Part shown: positions 23,988-39,100 of the stretch, piece by piece
Layout of the letters: each line of letters begins with the position of its first letter
Position numbering within the stretch: position 1 is the stretch's first letter
Assembly (NCBI GenBank): GCA_039621445.1
Contig: CP154955.1
Coordinates: 23,770,064-23,834,063 of the forward strand
DNA length: 64,000 nt
Source of the DNA: Euglena gracilis
Taxonomy: Eukaryota; Euglenida; Euglenophyceae; Euglenales
Direction: 5' to 3'
Notes under the pieces: generated by a model
Database searches by the model: none
Seen by the model: only the letters and a program-made list of their open reading frames with translations
What the model was told of the DNA's origin: nothing
Position numbers and translations under genes: made by a program

Positions 23988-26900
23988 ATGATTTTTGGGA
24001 CGGGCGCCAACGTCGTGGTCAACGTCAGTGCCTCCGCTGGTATGGGGCGAGAACGGCCAGCATTTCCTAAACCCCTATTTTTGGCAAAAAAAAGTGTACT
24101 GAAGGAAAAGTGGACCACACCGCAGCCCTGGAACCTTCCCACTTCGTTTGATACTCTTGCGGAGACTGGAGAATGGCTCCTCACTGCGGTAGGGGTCCCA
24201 TATGCTGGAGCTGGGTTGGACTATGGGGCTGAATCAGACACTGGAAAGTAGTTAACCCCCCCCCTAATAGAAGCACGGGGCCGCTACAAGCGCAGGTTCC
24301 AAATAAAAGCGCACCCCTCGCCGCCGAAGGCGGCGGTCCGCTACAAGCGCACCCCCATTTTGATGGGATTTCTAAAAGAAATCAACAAAAATCGCTTAGG
24401 TAGGTCCAAATAGAAGTGCACCCCCCGCCGCCGGAGGCGGCGGTCCCCAATAAGTTCACCCGTGCTTCTATTAGGGGGGGGGTTATTACATTTGTTTTGT
24501 TATTTTGCCTTGGATCGCACAATTGTACACAAATTCGTATTCTAGACCTAAGCTTTGAGCTGTGTTGCCAGCAATCTTTCACAAATGTTCCCCTCGCCGC
24601 CTCGGTGACCTCCAGGGAACGATGCATCCTGACATTCCAGCTGTTCTTTAGGCTGTCGGACAGGAATTCAAATTTGTCCACAGGTGTAGGGGGGGGGGGG
24701 TCCTGGGAAAAAGAGGGTCCTTCGGCTTAAGCGCCGCCCTACTCCCATCACTTAGGTGGTGCCTCCACTTTTGGGGTCTTCCCCAAGTTGGGCTGGGTGA
24801 GTTGCGTTGCTTTTCAGCCGCCTCGTGCTTCTTTCGCCCCAACGGAGGTTTGGGCCATAGCCATTTGGGGTTTCTTCTCTTCCCTGTCGTCCCAGGGTTT
24901 CCCCATCTCGCTTTCAGGCCAGCCGCTGCTCTATCGTGATGGGCAGGAAGTTCCTTGCTACGTGTGGCGTGCCTGCCACCATATGACGACACTAAATATG
25001 AAGCCCAGCAGCATACCGACGACTTTCTAATAGCTCTAAGTCGCTTCGACACAAAGGAAGCATGCAGTGACAAATTCGTGCAATTCAAGTATCTAATTTA
25101 TGAAATAAGTTAGATTTTGTTAGATTAAGTTAGATTTTTGCTGAACGAGTTTTGTTGCACAAAGTTGGTCCTTGGACGCCCCCCCCCCCCCGGATGACTG
25201 ATGGGTCCCCCCCCCCGGAGTGGTGGATTGATCTTGGGTTTGGCCGGAATAACCAAAACGAGCCATTCAGCTCAGAAGGAATATTATCCACTCCCCCTCC
25301 CTTGCCCACCGACCACCCCCAAATACCGACCCCCCCCCCCGGTCGAGGGTTGCAGGTCAGGGGGTGCATATGACCCCCCCCCCCCCGGTTGTCGAAACCT
25401 GGTCGGTGGCAGGGGGGGGGGGGAGTCCTGGAAAAAAAAAGGCCAGAAAGGATATTTTGGGTGATTTTGTCCCAAGTGGGTGAAGTGACAGACTGCCCCC
25501 TGCTGGAGGCACATTGACTGGCTGGTTTTGCCCAAGGAGGCTGCCTGAGGGGCAATGGTGACTTATCGGATGGCTCATCAATTGACTTACTGTGCTGGTG
25601 GTATCTTCTTTTGCCAAAATCTTCTTAGGAAATTTCGTATAAAACGTCGCGATCTCTGATTTTGTACTCAAAAGGTCATCCTGGAAAAAAGATATGTATT
25701 GTCAAATTGGCGCCTTTGTCTGTGGATGAACAAGATACCAGTCTACAGCCAAATTAATTGCATTTGCAGCAATTTTTCAATAATTGACCCCTTTGCCAAA
25801 GATTGTCCAGTGACCGCGTCCCACCGCAGCTGGTGGTCAGGATCACCCCACCTTCCCGCTTCCCGTCAGGATCACCCTCACTTCGCCAGCTATTCCTCAC
25901 CCAAGGTTAGTTAGGGTTATATTTCCCCGAAGTGCCAATCTGAGGCGATAAATCTGGCATGCAGTTTTGTTTTCTAACCAAGATTTTCGACTTGCTACCA
26001 TGTATGGCAGTGTTCTTTACATTTACGAACAATGCAAACTACATTTTCTCCAGTTGTGACCATTGTTCGTAACTCCCACTCTGATGGGTGCAGGGTGGTT
26101 TGATTGTGTGTAACACCCAACTCACTGCACCCTTCATTGGAACCACGGCTTTATAAGTACTTCATTCGGAAAGGCCAAGGAAGCCCGAAAGACAACAAGA
26201 TTTTTCAACGTTGCCGAGCGCCAGTTTAAGGCATTCAAAGCCATTTTTTTCAAGTAAGTCCATGCTCAGTCCAAGGACGATCAAGGCATCAAACAGTGAT
26301 CAAAATCAAAAAGTCGAACAGCATATTTTTTTTGCAGACAATATTGTTCCAGCGATGCCAGAAGTGATTTTTTTACCCTCCTGTTGGCTTTTTTATGCCG
26401 AGATTTTGCAACATCATTTTTCAAGAATTTTGCCAGACTGAAAGTTTTAAGGCATTTTAAGGCATTTGGGCCAAAGTATTGATAGTTTTTTAAGACTCCT
26501 TTAAAAACCACCTGCCTGCCGGGGTCACCGTTGAGCAAGGTGTTCATCTGGATCCACCCCCCAACAGCGGGGAACTACCGAAAACGGCGTCCCATCGTTG
26601 CCGTTCAGCGCGGTTCAGGGGGTACCTCCCTTCCCCCCTTCCAGCCGTCCTGCGACCCGGCCCTCCCGGACCCTGCCCAGCGCCGATACTACTCCGCCAG
26701 CTACCTCACGCCGCTCTGCGTCCCGTCCCCGAACCCGGCCTCGGGGGTGTACCCGGTGTGTGAGCCGCGTGTGTGCGTGGTGGGCCTCCGTTGGCCTTTT
26801 CCCCTTGCTGTTGGTGAGCGCCATCCAGTTTGTCTCGGCCCGTGCAGTGGGAGGGCGGGCTCCTCTTACAGACGCCGATGACCGTCTACGGCGGCAGCGC

Positions 26901-29900
26901 CCGGCTGGCGGCCCCGTACACCGCAGAAGTCAGCCAACGCCGCAGCAGCATGCCGAACCGGGTATGCATTTCATTTGTTATCACCCTAAGCCCCGGCTGG
27001 CAGCTGTTGTAGCCGCAAGTCCACAACTGCGGATGGCTTCACCTGTGCTGTTTGCCACACAATGTGCTTATTTATGTGGACAGTTTTTGGCGACAGTCTT
27101 CCCCTCCCTTGTCTTGCTCAGTCCAAAACACCAAAGATGTATGCAAATATTATCTGGAAAACCCCAACTGCCAAATTCACATCCGAAGGGGACACCTGAG
27201 TTCTGGCAGAAGTATCAGAAAACAGGCTTTCCTTATGTGCTTTCCTTATTTTGAAGGCCCAGCAATGCCTTGCCTCGGCAGGTGTATGACAACGACCCGC
27301 GGTTCCAGTTGCTCAGTAACTTCCAGGTCGATTGACCCCCAAAGCGGACCTGCCCTTCGTCCCCTCTCACCACACACCCCCTGTCCGCCGCCGTGCCCTG
27401 GACCCCTTCCTTTCCCCTGATGGGGGTCATGCTGGAGCGCGCACCCCCCCCCCCTCCCAAGGGCAGCCCCAATCGCCATTTTGTGTTGCGGGATTTCTTA
27501 AGCCGGAGACGACCAACCCCAGGGGGAGGGGGTCCAGCCAGCCAGCCGCCAGTCAGCAGCTCTCAGCCGCTGCCAACCTCTGGGAAGGAGTCCATTAAGT
27601 AATGCTCTGGCTTTATAAAAATATGTTTTATGGAACCGATCGCTTGACAATCTCATCTCTGCCCCCTCAACTGCTCCATCTCAGCATGGACTCCGCAACA
27701 CACGCGCACCACAATGTTGTATTATTCTTATTGTTTGGGGCTGTGGCGCACTATCTCTCCACAAGGGGCCTCTTCACTCCACTTCTCCCCCGCATCCGAC
27801 TTGCCTCTTGCCTGCAAATATGTTCATAAGTGCAGAAGTTCCGGTTTTGTGTGTTTACCTCTTTTTTTGTTTCCATGGGAGAAATTTACTGTGGGGAACA
27901 ACAAGGGATGAGACATGGTTAGCAAAAGGGCAGTTCATTATGGTATTGATTCATCAATATCTCTTTCTTCCCCCCGATGTCATTGGCCCTGCATAAAAAA
28001 AGAGGGCCATTCAAATTCAAATTCAAATTCAAATTCATACACATTTATTGCAAGGCTCTTGATTTTTACTTTTTCGAGGTACCCAACATGACGTTGACGT
28101 GTTTGGCAATGCCTGTGATTTGGTACGACCGATTTCCCGCCCCCCCCCCCCCCGCATTGTTAGCTTTCCAGTGTGTTATCAGGCTGTTCTGCAGATGATG
28201 CAGAACCAACATTTCTGCAAGGTGCAACATTTCTGCATCTAAAAAAAAAACCCTGCCCCCTATCTCGGGTTTTAGGTGGACTCGGAAAGTGCGTCTCAAA
28301 ACATGTTCGACCCCGGACAGAAAAGTATGGGGCACTCTGGCCTTTGTTGTCCACTCTGCTCCCAAGCACCTTGTGAGGTACCCTTACAGCAACGGTATAC
28401 CCCCTTCGGCTCATGGAACTCTACCAGAACTGCCATCCTGCGGCCCACCCAGGCCCACCCAGGGGGCAGAGGTGCCATCCGGGCACCACCCGCAAAAGGT
28501 GTTTTTGAGCCGAAGATGAGCGTTTTTCGACCCGCCAGCGCCCCATTTTTGGCCCGAAACCCATTGACTTTGGGTCAATTTGGGGTCAAAAAAAGTCGAA
28601 AAATCGAAAAAAAAAATGCCCGAAACCATGTTTTTTGGCCTCCTGGACCCGGAAAAGGCCGGAGGACCCCACCCCTGGGGTGGGGTCCAGCCAGCCAGCA
28701 GCTGCGGACCCCTCGGGGGTCTGCTGAAATAAAGTTGGGAGGCCGAAAATTTATGAAAAAAACGGGGGGAATGGCTGAAACTGGCTGTTTTGAGGAGTTT
28801 TTGGGTTTTCACTCCAACTTTTGGCTGAAAATGTCATCCTGGTTGGATTTGGGCTGCTTTGCCTACTTTCGGGGTCCAGCCGGGTTCAGCTGCCAGCCGG
28901 CTGGACCCCCCTCCCCCGGACACCTGCTGGCTGGACCCAGTGGTCCAGCCAGCAGCTGCTTTTTCCGGCCGGCCCGCAGGACTCCCCCCTCCCGGGGGTC
29001 CTTAAGAAAACCCCTGTTGGGCACTCAAGGTGTTGTCCCTCTGCAGGGAGGATGCCTCCCCCCTCCTGATGGGGTCGTGACCAGCAGCAGTGGTGGCGGA
29101 CACGTCAGATGGCAGGCAGGGTGGCTTTGCAAACCCCTCCCCCCATCCCCGGGTGAAGCTGACCCTGAAAGCGACCCCCTTACAGCCACCGCTTCCCCGC
29201 ACCGACCCTGGTCGGAGCGTTGCTATGTCAGTGTCCCATTGTGGTCCAAGCCAGGTGTTTTTTTTTTTTTTTTTTGTGTTTTTTTTTTTTTTTTTTTTTT
29301 CCGGCCGGCCGCAGGACTCCCCCTCCCGGGGGGGATTGAAATCAGGCTCCAGCCAGATCCTGGCCGGCCCAAATTTCGAAATTTCCAAAATTCTTTTGAA
29401 GAATCGGCGCGATAATGGTCAGGAAATGGTGCGTTGGGGCTTCCCTCATCATTTTGCTGAAAGTTTCCAGCCCAGTTTTGTTTGTGTTTTCTTTCAAGCC
29501 AGGACTTTTTCAGCCAGCTGGCTACCCCTCCCCCAGGGGTCATCCGGCTGCCAAGAGATTCCCTGCCCCCCCCCCCGTATGTGTCCCATGTCGGTGGCGA
29601 CGCCCCGGGCGGGGACTGGAGCCGGGCGGAGTACCTCGTGCGGCTGGGGCTGCGGTCCGCCTCGGTGGAGATGCTGGCGGTCCACCCGGTCGGCGCCCCC
29701 AACGCCGAGGCCCGCTTCCGGGCGGCCCACAAGCGGGCGAGCAGGCTGGCCGCGGCCCATCCACCTCGGGGGGGGGGGGGGGGGCTGCATGCTGGGGCAG
29801 ACCATTGCTAGGTGTGCCCCCCCGCCCTGAACTGACTGGTTTTTTTTTTTAGATTGACCCACTGGTTTTTGGCTCTGGACCCTCCCCTCCAGGGGTGTTG

Positions 29901-32900
29901 TCAGCGGGAAATGGCTGAAAGCGGTGAAATTTTTTTTTGAAAATGTTCAAACGTCATTGGGTTTAGGATAGCCAAAGTAATTGAACCCCTGGTGGGTGGG
30001 AAGTGATTGATTGGCAGTGAGCATGTGATTGACTGGTTTTTCAAGGTGGAAGGTGCCCGGAGGTTGGCAAGCAATTATATGGTGGGAGGGGTGGGGTGGA
30101 AGATGATGGCGCCACAGAGCTGGGGAACAGGAGACGGATAATACAAGTCGGCAAGTCGCTGCTCTGTTTCAAGTGAATTTTTATAGCAGCGTGTAGTTGG
30201 GAGGAATGACCACGACATTTGCATTTTTATTCACTTTTTGTCTGCTTAGGATCTTGTTTTTGGGGCTCGCAGTTCACATGTTCACTCCATATTGGGTCAT
30301 TTACAGCTTTGGCATATTTTCGGAATCATTTAATGCCAAAAAAGGTTGCCCTAAAAATCAAGGGGACCCTACATTTGAAACAACAGCAGCTGCAACAATT
30401 TCGCAAACACATATATAATTAGAACAAACAAATTCGTTAGTTCAATTGTCTTTTTTGTGAGGTCTGGCTGTCAACCCCCTCCCAAAAAACATCGTATGAT
30501 CAGCCCAGGGGGATACCTACAACGGCTGACCCGCAGAGGCCTGGTGGCCAGCCATCCTCGACAGCTTCCTGTTCCCTTCCGAGGTCTGCTGTCTCAATAT
30601 GTTTGTCATGGGTTCCAGTCCTCGCAAACCAACATTATATGCAAGCAAGCAATCGGCATTGACACCCCGTACCAAACGGCCCAGGGGCCAGTATGATATT
30701 GCAATGAAATTCAATCGATGCATGAAATAATGAATATTTCGTGGCTGTCAGCATTTTACCATCCCCCTCAATTTCCCCCTCCAACACCAAAGAACAACCA
30801 ACAAGGGAAACCATGAATCGACGAAGTGTCATACATAATACAGCACATGAAAAACTAAAAACGTTCTTACCACAGCTGTTTTGGGCTTTTTTTTTTAAAG
30901 AAAACGAAAGGCTCGGTTGATGCAAATAAGTCAGGTTGTTCTGTGCCCCCGCCCCTTTAGTCAAACCGAAGGCCAACTTGCACCGGTTTGGGTCCATATG
31001 CAAAGAATTTGCCGGCCCAAACTTGCACGTGTCCACTTCGTCTGGATGCGATCCACGTGTGCCTGACCCTGAGTGTCGTGGGGCTCCCCCCCAGCCCCCC
31101 CCCCCCCCGCCGCCCACCACTGGGGGGGGGGCTGCCCCCAGTGGTACCAAAGCCCCCCCATCCCGGTCCGCCGTGTGTGCCGCACAGCTGGTGGGGCCCA
31201 ACAGCCTGGAGCACATCGCGCAGCGTGGCGGCCGGCTGCAGCTCGGGGACCCGGCCCCCCCGACGCTGTTCCGCACGGGCGCCATCCCCGTCTCGCCCCC
31301 CGGCCCCGGCCGCCCGCCCCCCTGCCTGCCTCACTGGGTTTGGTTCCGGGCCGTCCGGAGGGGCAGAGCGGCGCCCGCAACCCCGCCGCCAGCTGTACGA
31401 GTTGCTGCTGTGTCGCATCGCAGGTGACCCCTCCCCTGTGTGTAAGGAAATGTCAGGAGGCCTAAATTGAACCCTTGGAACGCCCTTTCTGAGGGTGTTT
31501 CGATTTCCCCATACTGTCATAGGAAAAAATAACATCCGGAAAAAATAACATCTGGAAAAAATAACATCTGAATAAATAACATCCAGAGAGGCTTGTCAAA
31601 AGGCACTTAAAGGTCATCTAGTTCCAGCGCTTCAGTCACCCAGACTGCGCCATTGTTTAGGTGGAGGGAGTGCAAGGCATTGCAAAAAAAAACTGGAGCG
31701 CACACCAGACATTTACGTACACCCCCCCACGAGTCATTGCCAGTTTCCCCCCCAGGACCCCCACAGGACAGGGTCCTGGGGGGGGGAACTCGCCACAAAT
31801 GCCCCCACACACCCCACACTTGACCAGTGTGGGCTTAAGGCAGGTGGGAGGGTCGAACTCCCCCCGGTCCAGGAGGGGGGGGGTCGGGCATATATTGCAA
31901 TAACTGGGTGATCCCAACACAAACAAATAGCATCTGGTATGAGAGTATCCAGAGCATAACCCATGAAACGGTACATTCCTTACTTCAAAAAGGCAAGAAG
32001 CTTGATGGACAGCCTCGTCCTTTGGTAATGATTGTCACAGTCGTTCGTGTTCTTCATCCCACATCCTATCCACTTTATACATCTTATCTATTTTCAACTT
32101 ATTTCTGGAGCAAATGAAGAAAAAATAACATCTGACTAAATAACATCTAAAAGCGGCTTAGATGTTATTTTTTCCGGATGTTATTTTTTCCTATGACAGT
32201 AACTCCCCGCCTAGCCTGATTTATGGCATTTAAGCCCGTTTCGCCCCTAAGCCCCTTCATCGCCCCGTGTAGGCCACCAGGGCCAGCAATTGAATAGCTT
32301 CGTGACTGGTATTGTTTTCTGTCCTATTTTTGTTGACTGGAAGGTCGAAACTCTTTTTTTTTTCAGCAACTCTGTACTGGCAATTGTACGGTATAATGTG
32401 AAAATCATGTGTGTGCATTTCTCAACCGTATCTGCCCCTGGGATGCCCACGTCAGTGAACCCCTACGGACGCCGTCCATGGATTACCAATGAGGTTTTCG
32501 GATTGATTGTCTCCTGACCAACTTTCTTTTTTGAGAAGGTCCCGCAGAGGTGTTGCGGTCAGGTGGGGGCAGGGCATTCTCGCCCCCCAGAGGGGGCTCG
32601 GATTTTGGGCTGCCCAACAGCACCCCTTCTGGCGCCGAAGGCACGTTGGCTTGGCTGGGCCGGGCATGACCAAAGACCAACCCCACTCGGGGGGTTGCAA
32701 CGGGTAGGCACCCCATAGCACAAGGCCCTCTCTCTCCCTGGGGGTTGTTAAACGGCCTGACATTATCATACAGCAGCTTGAACTCTCCCCTGTCTTGCTT
32801 CAAAATAGAATGGAACGACACCCAAGGGACGCACCGCACGCCCCTCTGCAGTGTACCACCCCATCGTGTTGGAACGCACCGAGACCCAGCTGACCATTCC

Positions 32901-33130
32901 TCCCCAGCAGAGGTTGCCGGAAGGAACCCCTGTCCTGCGTGCCACGCGGTGGGTGGGATCAGCGGCAGTTTTTTTTGAGGGTTTTTTTTTTGAGTTGGTG
33001 TGTGTGCGTGTTGTGTGTGAGTGATTGAGTGTGCGTGCGTGCTTGTGGTGTGATAGTGTGTTGTGTATTGTGGTTTGTGTGTGTGTGTGTGTGTATGTGT
33101 GTGTGTGTGTGTGTATGTGTGTGTGTGTGT

Positions 33131-33171
<41 letters not shown>

Positions 33172-36100
33172 TGTGTGTGTGTGTGTAGATCTGTGTGTCT
33201 GTGGACCGTTGGATCACGAGCACCCTGGCCACCAATTCCTGCCACACACCGAATCCCTTCCCCCTGCGCCATTCTCCGGCCAGCCCTGCCGCGGGCTACG
33301 ACTGTGTCAAGCTGCAGGACGTGGACCCGGCGGTGGCGGCCGCCACAGACCACTACTTCCATGAGTACCTCCTCAACACGGCGGACAACGTGCTGGCCCT
33401 GCAGTTGGTGTCGTTCACGTTTGACCCGGAGGCCGACGCCCACAAGAGGTCCGCAAGGGAACATATTGGAGGGGGTCCCCGTTGCAGTCCGACCCAGAGA
33501 ATTCCCTGCAAACTGTCCCGGGCGTTTCCTGTTGGTATTGGTTTTGAGTTGTGCTTCGAGATTATGGGAATATCTTCAAGGCCAAAATAGGAGGATGCTC
33601 AGTAGCCCTAAACCTGTTGGCCCTCGGGTGGGGGTTTCTCGTTTCGCTCTTTTTTTGCCTTCTCTGAAGGTCACCCCAGTATTTGTGATTTGGATATGCA
33701 TCTTTATTCAGAGATCAGATTGAGGTTTGGTTTTGGGTTTGGGTTTGTTGGGGGTGAGGGTGGGGTTTTGGCTGGTCAATGCCCAGGGACATTATTGATT
33801 GAGGTGAGAGTTGAATATTGTTCCTGTATTTGCTTGGATGATACATTGTCATTCAACTCAAAAGTTACATCATTCAGAGTGACCAGCGCTATGGAGTTAT
33901 TGCAGCACCATAAGCCTTACGTTTGCGCAATTTATCTTCATTTTCTGGAATTAACTCATCTTTTGCCAGTTGAGGTACATCAAATCATATTATTATGTTA
34001 TATATATTTATATTTTTTTCGCAGGAACCCTCTGTGTGAGCAATGTGAAGCAGCGGTGGCCACCGTGTATTGCCTCCAGGATGATGCCCGCCTGTGCGAC
34101 CGCTGCGACTACCAACTGCACTCCAAGAGCAAAGTGTGTATTTGTGTGATCGGAAGTTGGAGAAAGTGTTCACGGACTCGGGAATGTGCATTTTCAGACA
34201 AAAGTGTGACAAAAGAATTGTTAGGAGATAAATCAGTAGGAACAAGGGCAGGAGACAGGTTCATAATTGTGCAGGTTAGTGGGTCCACAGGTTAAAGGCA
34301 GCCTCTCGGGGAGGACAGTTCCTCGGGGATCACACCAAACAAGGGGGGATGGGCAGGGATAGATGGGAAGCCTTTTGGTTTTGAGGTACGTGGTCGGGGG
34401 GATCCCGACCCCAGATGTACAGACCCCCCCAGATGTTGGGAGGGGTCCGGACCCCCCACCCCCCTCCTCTGCAGGTTCCAAAAATAGCAAAAAGAATTCT
34501 TCTGGCGCACAGCGCTGGCAAATGGTTAAAAAAAAATCAAAGAACAATCAGGGGCTTTTGAACAATTTTGGCCCGATTTCCGTCCCTTTGTTCGTCCACG
34601 AAACCGACATTCCCCCCCCCCCAGTTTCGAGGCAGGAGGGGGGTCCGACCCCCCCCGTCCGTGTCGGGGGGTCCGACCCCCCTCCCTCAAGGCTTCCCAT
34701 GTATCCCTGGGGGATGGAGGCATCCGAAAAATCACGTTTTCAGATTTCAAAATCGGTCAGGGGGGTGGACATATGTCAATTTTTCGACGTTTGGGAAAGT
34801 GTTCTCTGGTCGCCCACTCACTCATGGGGACTTGTATCCTGTTTCCGTACTGTCTACACTAACAGTACTGTTTCCGTACTGTTTAAGGGGGTCGTTACCA
34901 TAACCCAGCCCCCACTCTTTCAAGGATCCGTTTCAGCCAGCGCTGAACGAAATCCCAGGGAGTCGACCTCCCCCCCACCCCCAGTGGGAGGTCACCATCA
35001 CCCAGCCGCCGATTTTTTAGGTCGAAATTTCCCTTCGGTGTAACTAGATGTCTTCTTTACCAAGTGACTGGGTGGGTGGGGGGGTCGACCCCCCATCACC
35101 AGGCACCCTGCACCAGGCATCCCGTACCCCCCGGCTTCGGCCCTGCCCAAATTTTGGGGTTTTTGGGCGGCGCCGCAGGTGCTGGAGAAGCACGGGCGGG
35201 TGCCGGTGGCGGAGGTGCAGGGCAACCTGACCCTCAGCCGGTGCCGGGCCCACCCGGACATGCCGGTGCAGTTCTACGACCCCATCGCCCACGAGGCCGT
35301 GTGCGTCCACTGCAAGATGGTGGGGTCCCACAGCGCCGGCGAGAAGGCCCGCCACGCGCTGGTCACGGCCCGGCGGTCCCTCCACTGCAGAGGCACTGCG
35401 GTGGGCCGGGGTTGTGGGCTGCAGGTGGGGGGGGGGGGTCAGTGCGGACGTATTACTTCCCATCCAATGGCAGGCTGGGTTTAGTTTCCTTCGATGGTCG
35501 CCACGACAACTGTCAGGTTTGTGCTGCCTTTTTCAAAACTCCAGGCTGTTTGGATGCTGAGTGGTGCTGGGCAATCGCCGGCTTCCGATCAACGACGCGT
35601 ACACCGAGAACGTGGCGGCCCTCCTTCAGGTGTGACGTTGCCTGGCTCGCAGCCCGGCGCAGCCCAGCGCAGCGCAGCGCCGCACCGCACATCCGCACCA
35701 CATCCACATCCACATCCACATCCACATCCGCACGTCGATGCAGATGTGCGGCAGACCACAGCCCAACAGCACGGCGCACAGCGCAGCACGTGTTAGGAAT
35801 TGCCAGAAAGAAGTCTGTGACCAAAACCTTCGTCTGGAAATTCTGTTTCATTTTGTATTACAGTGGCAGCCTCCTGCGAACAGTGCATCGGCTTGCTTGG
35901 AAATTTACGGGGGCAATGCGCCACACAAATGGCACCGCCGTCACACGGTGCCACCCCTCGCCCCCGCCCCCCACCCCCAAACCAGGAGCAGGACATCGTG
36001 GGCCACCGGCAGCAGCGCATCGCGGCCCAGCTCACGGCGGTGGACGACCGGCTGCAGAAGGTGCACGCCAACGCCACCGCCCAGCCCCGCCCCACCCCGC

Positions 36101-39100
36101 CGGGTCGGGGTTCCTTGGCCTGGGGGGTGGGGGGTGCCCTCCCCCGCCGAAGGTCCGGGGCTGCCGCCGCCGTGGAGCAGCAGCTGCGGGATTTGCTGCT
36201 CCGCATCTTTGAGAAGCTGCAGGCCAGCACCCAGGTGTGGGGGGACTCTTTCCCATCCGTTCCCCCCCATTGTCAGGCTGGTGCGCCGTCATTCAGTTCA
36301 CCTTCTGTGGTGGGGAAACAGATTTGGAAACAGACTGGACAGGGACACACACACACACGTGCGCGCGCACACAACAGAAATGTCGAGTGCAACTGGCCAC
36401 ATACACCGACACAGAAATGCAAAATCTGCAACCTGTCAGCGGTTGCATTTTTTTTTCAATATCCTGCTTTTTGGGGGAGAATTGCCTCAAAACCAGCAGC
36501 CGGGCGGGGGATACCGGGGGGGGGGGGGAAACTTGTACGGGAAAAAATGTTGTGGGAAAAATTCTGGACGAAATTTTGTCCAGGATTTTTCCCGCCTTTT
36601 TAAGGATCGGTCCAGGATTTTTCCCGGCAGATTTAAGGAAAGTCCAATTTCCTCCAGTGAATGACCCCCCCCCCAAAAAATCTTCGGCGCTGCGCGCCGA
36701 TTTGCAGCAGGAATATTTATTTTTCTTGCGGTGCAGCTGAAGTATGGCAGGAAGCACCCACCAAAGTCAACCATCCATTTTTGGGGTAACCAGTTGGCAA
36801 AGTGTGACAGTATCGGCAAAGTGGACCGCCCTGGTTTGATGACGCAGTCGGAAACTGCTGTTTTAAGGAAGTATTTTGATGGTACTCGTGCGAAGGTACA
36901 CCAATGGATAGGGAGATGATGGTGCAACTAGCCGATATTGTGGTTTCTGTTTGGTTTCACCAGGTGCAGCCGTGCTTTCTCATTCAACTGCTGGTCGGCG
37001 CAAAAACCTTTGCGCTTTTTTTTTTCTTCAGCTGTCCAATATTTTTTCCCACCTGGTTTAAGCGAGCGTTCAGGATTTTTCCCGGCATTTTAAGGATTCG
37101 TCCAGGATTTTTCCCGGCAGAATTTTTCCCGTCGGCAATTGTTCCCGGTCAGATTTCCCCCCCCCCCGGTAGTGGTAAGCAAAATTGGTTGTGCTTTGGA
37201 GCACCCATAGAGGGCCCCCTTTTTTTAGTTATTCACCCGCTCATGTCCCCCCTCCAAGAACGACGCACACTGCTGCCATATCACCCCAGATGCACCGCGC
37301 CACACATTACACATTACACACCACACACCACACATTGTGGTGTACCACAATGTGTGGTACACCGCCACCCAGCACCCCACACATACACTCCCCCCCCCCC
37401 CGACCTGTCCTCCCTGGCCCAGGCAAAGCTGCATCTGCTGCTGAGCGACGAGGCAGAGCTGCGCCGCCGCCTGCAGTACTACGACTGGCTGGACGCCTTC
37501 CTCCGCTACCAGAAGGACCTCCTCGCCCAGGGGACGCCCCCCGCCCCACACCCACCATCCGTCCATCCGAGGGGCGAGGTCCCCTGCCCCGGACCCGGTG
37601 GACTTCCTCACCAGCTGCCGGCACCACTTTGCCCTTCTGCAGGTGTGAATCCCCCACCCAACCACCCCCGATGATCGCCCCCTGGTCCTCCCAGTTGCAG
37701 ACCGAGGCCTCATCGGCTCCTCGCCCCGCACCTGTTTTTGTTGAGCATTAGGCGCCTTTTTTTTGCCATTTTCAGGCAGCATGGTCAGGTGGTCAGGTGA
37801 GTCGTCCATCAACCAAAGAAACAACACAAACATCGCAAATGACACAAACATCACCCCGTCCCCTGTTTCGGTGCTTTCATCATGGTATTCACCTACACAG
37901 TATAGGGTATAGGGCATAGGGTATAGGGTATAGGGTATTCCCCTCATCGAGAGAAGCCGAGAGGAGGGTGACGTGGCTCAAAATGTCAGGCTGTTTTGCA
38001 CCTATGTTGTCTTGAAAGTGGGTTCTTCCTCTTAACGACTCGTGACGCCGGTTCTCCCGCCATCGCCTGATGGGCGAGGGCGAGGCGGCCGCCCGGCAAA
38101 GGGTGCCTGTCGGTGCCGGTGCCGCCCAGGAGGCGCCGCAGCACCCGGTGGAGTGCGCCCCTACCGTGATGACGGACCTGCAGCTGACGGGGGACCTCGC
38201 CCCGCCCTTCGTCCGAAACCCTCCCCAACCCCCCAGGGGATATTGGCCAACCCTGCGTCCCCAGGCTCCCCTCCCAAAAAGTCATTTTTTCCTTTCGGCA
38301 CTTCTCACCGAGAATTTTTTTGTATTTTTGACGCAAAAAGTGCCCAAAATGGCCTTTTTTCCAGCCGATTTTGGGTGGCAAAATCTTTTTTGCCCCGGTG
38401 TTTCGTTCCAGGCCAAAAATCGGTCACCCAGACTTCACCACTGTTTAGGTGGGGTCGGAAGGTGTCCCCCTCCAGACTGGGGGGCCCCCTCCCAAATAAT
38501 GGGGCAGGGTGCCCCGTTATTGGCACCATCCTTTTGACATTCCCCCCTGCCCTGCTATTTGGGCACTACCCATCAATCATGGACAGCACCATGTGGACAT
38601 GTATTCTGGACCTTCGTCAAAAGGAAATCCCGAAGCGTCCCTCACGGTGTGAATGACACACCACTTGCACCATCCGTCTCTTCTGTCCCTCCCCCAAACC
38701 TGCTGCGAAGTACTTGCGGCAGGCAAGCGTTGTGGAATATTTTCGTCGTCGCTAACCTCTTGGACCAAACGGTTGACGGTGCCCAGTTATTGGATCCAGG
38801 GTTCTTTTTAATCGTGGACCCCTGGGGGGGGGAGGGGGGAGGGTGGGTGGGTCCGGCCGAGCACCCCCCCCCCCCGAGGGGGGTCTCCCCGGAGGGGGGT
38901 GGGAGGGGAAGGGCAAGGAAAACACAAAACGGAAGTTTGAAGTCCCAGTGAATATGAGGTCGGACAATTATTGGGAGTTGCTCCGAAGAAAGGGCCAGAA
39001 GCGGAATGCAGCGCCATGCCTTAAACCAGACAGAAGCCAAAGTGCATCTAAGGGGGGTGGGATATACTTTTCGGCGTCGAAGGCACGGAAAATTTTTGAA

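Noticed and set aside
37897-37938. TATAGGG repeats as a telomere or telomere scar
   Set aside because: Only five to six irregular units inside a gene; more likely a microsatellite.
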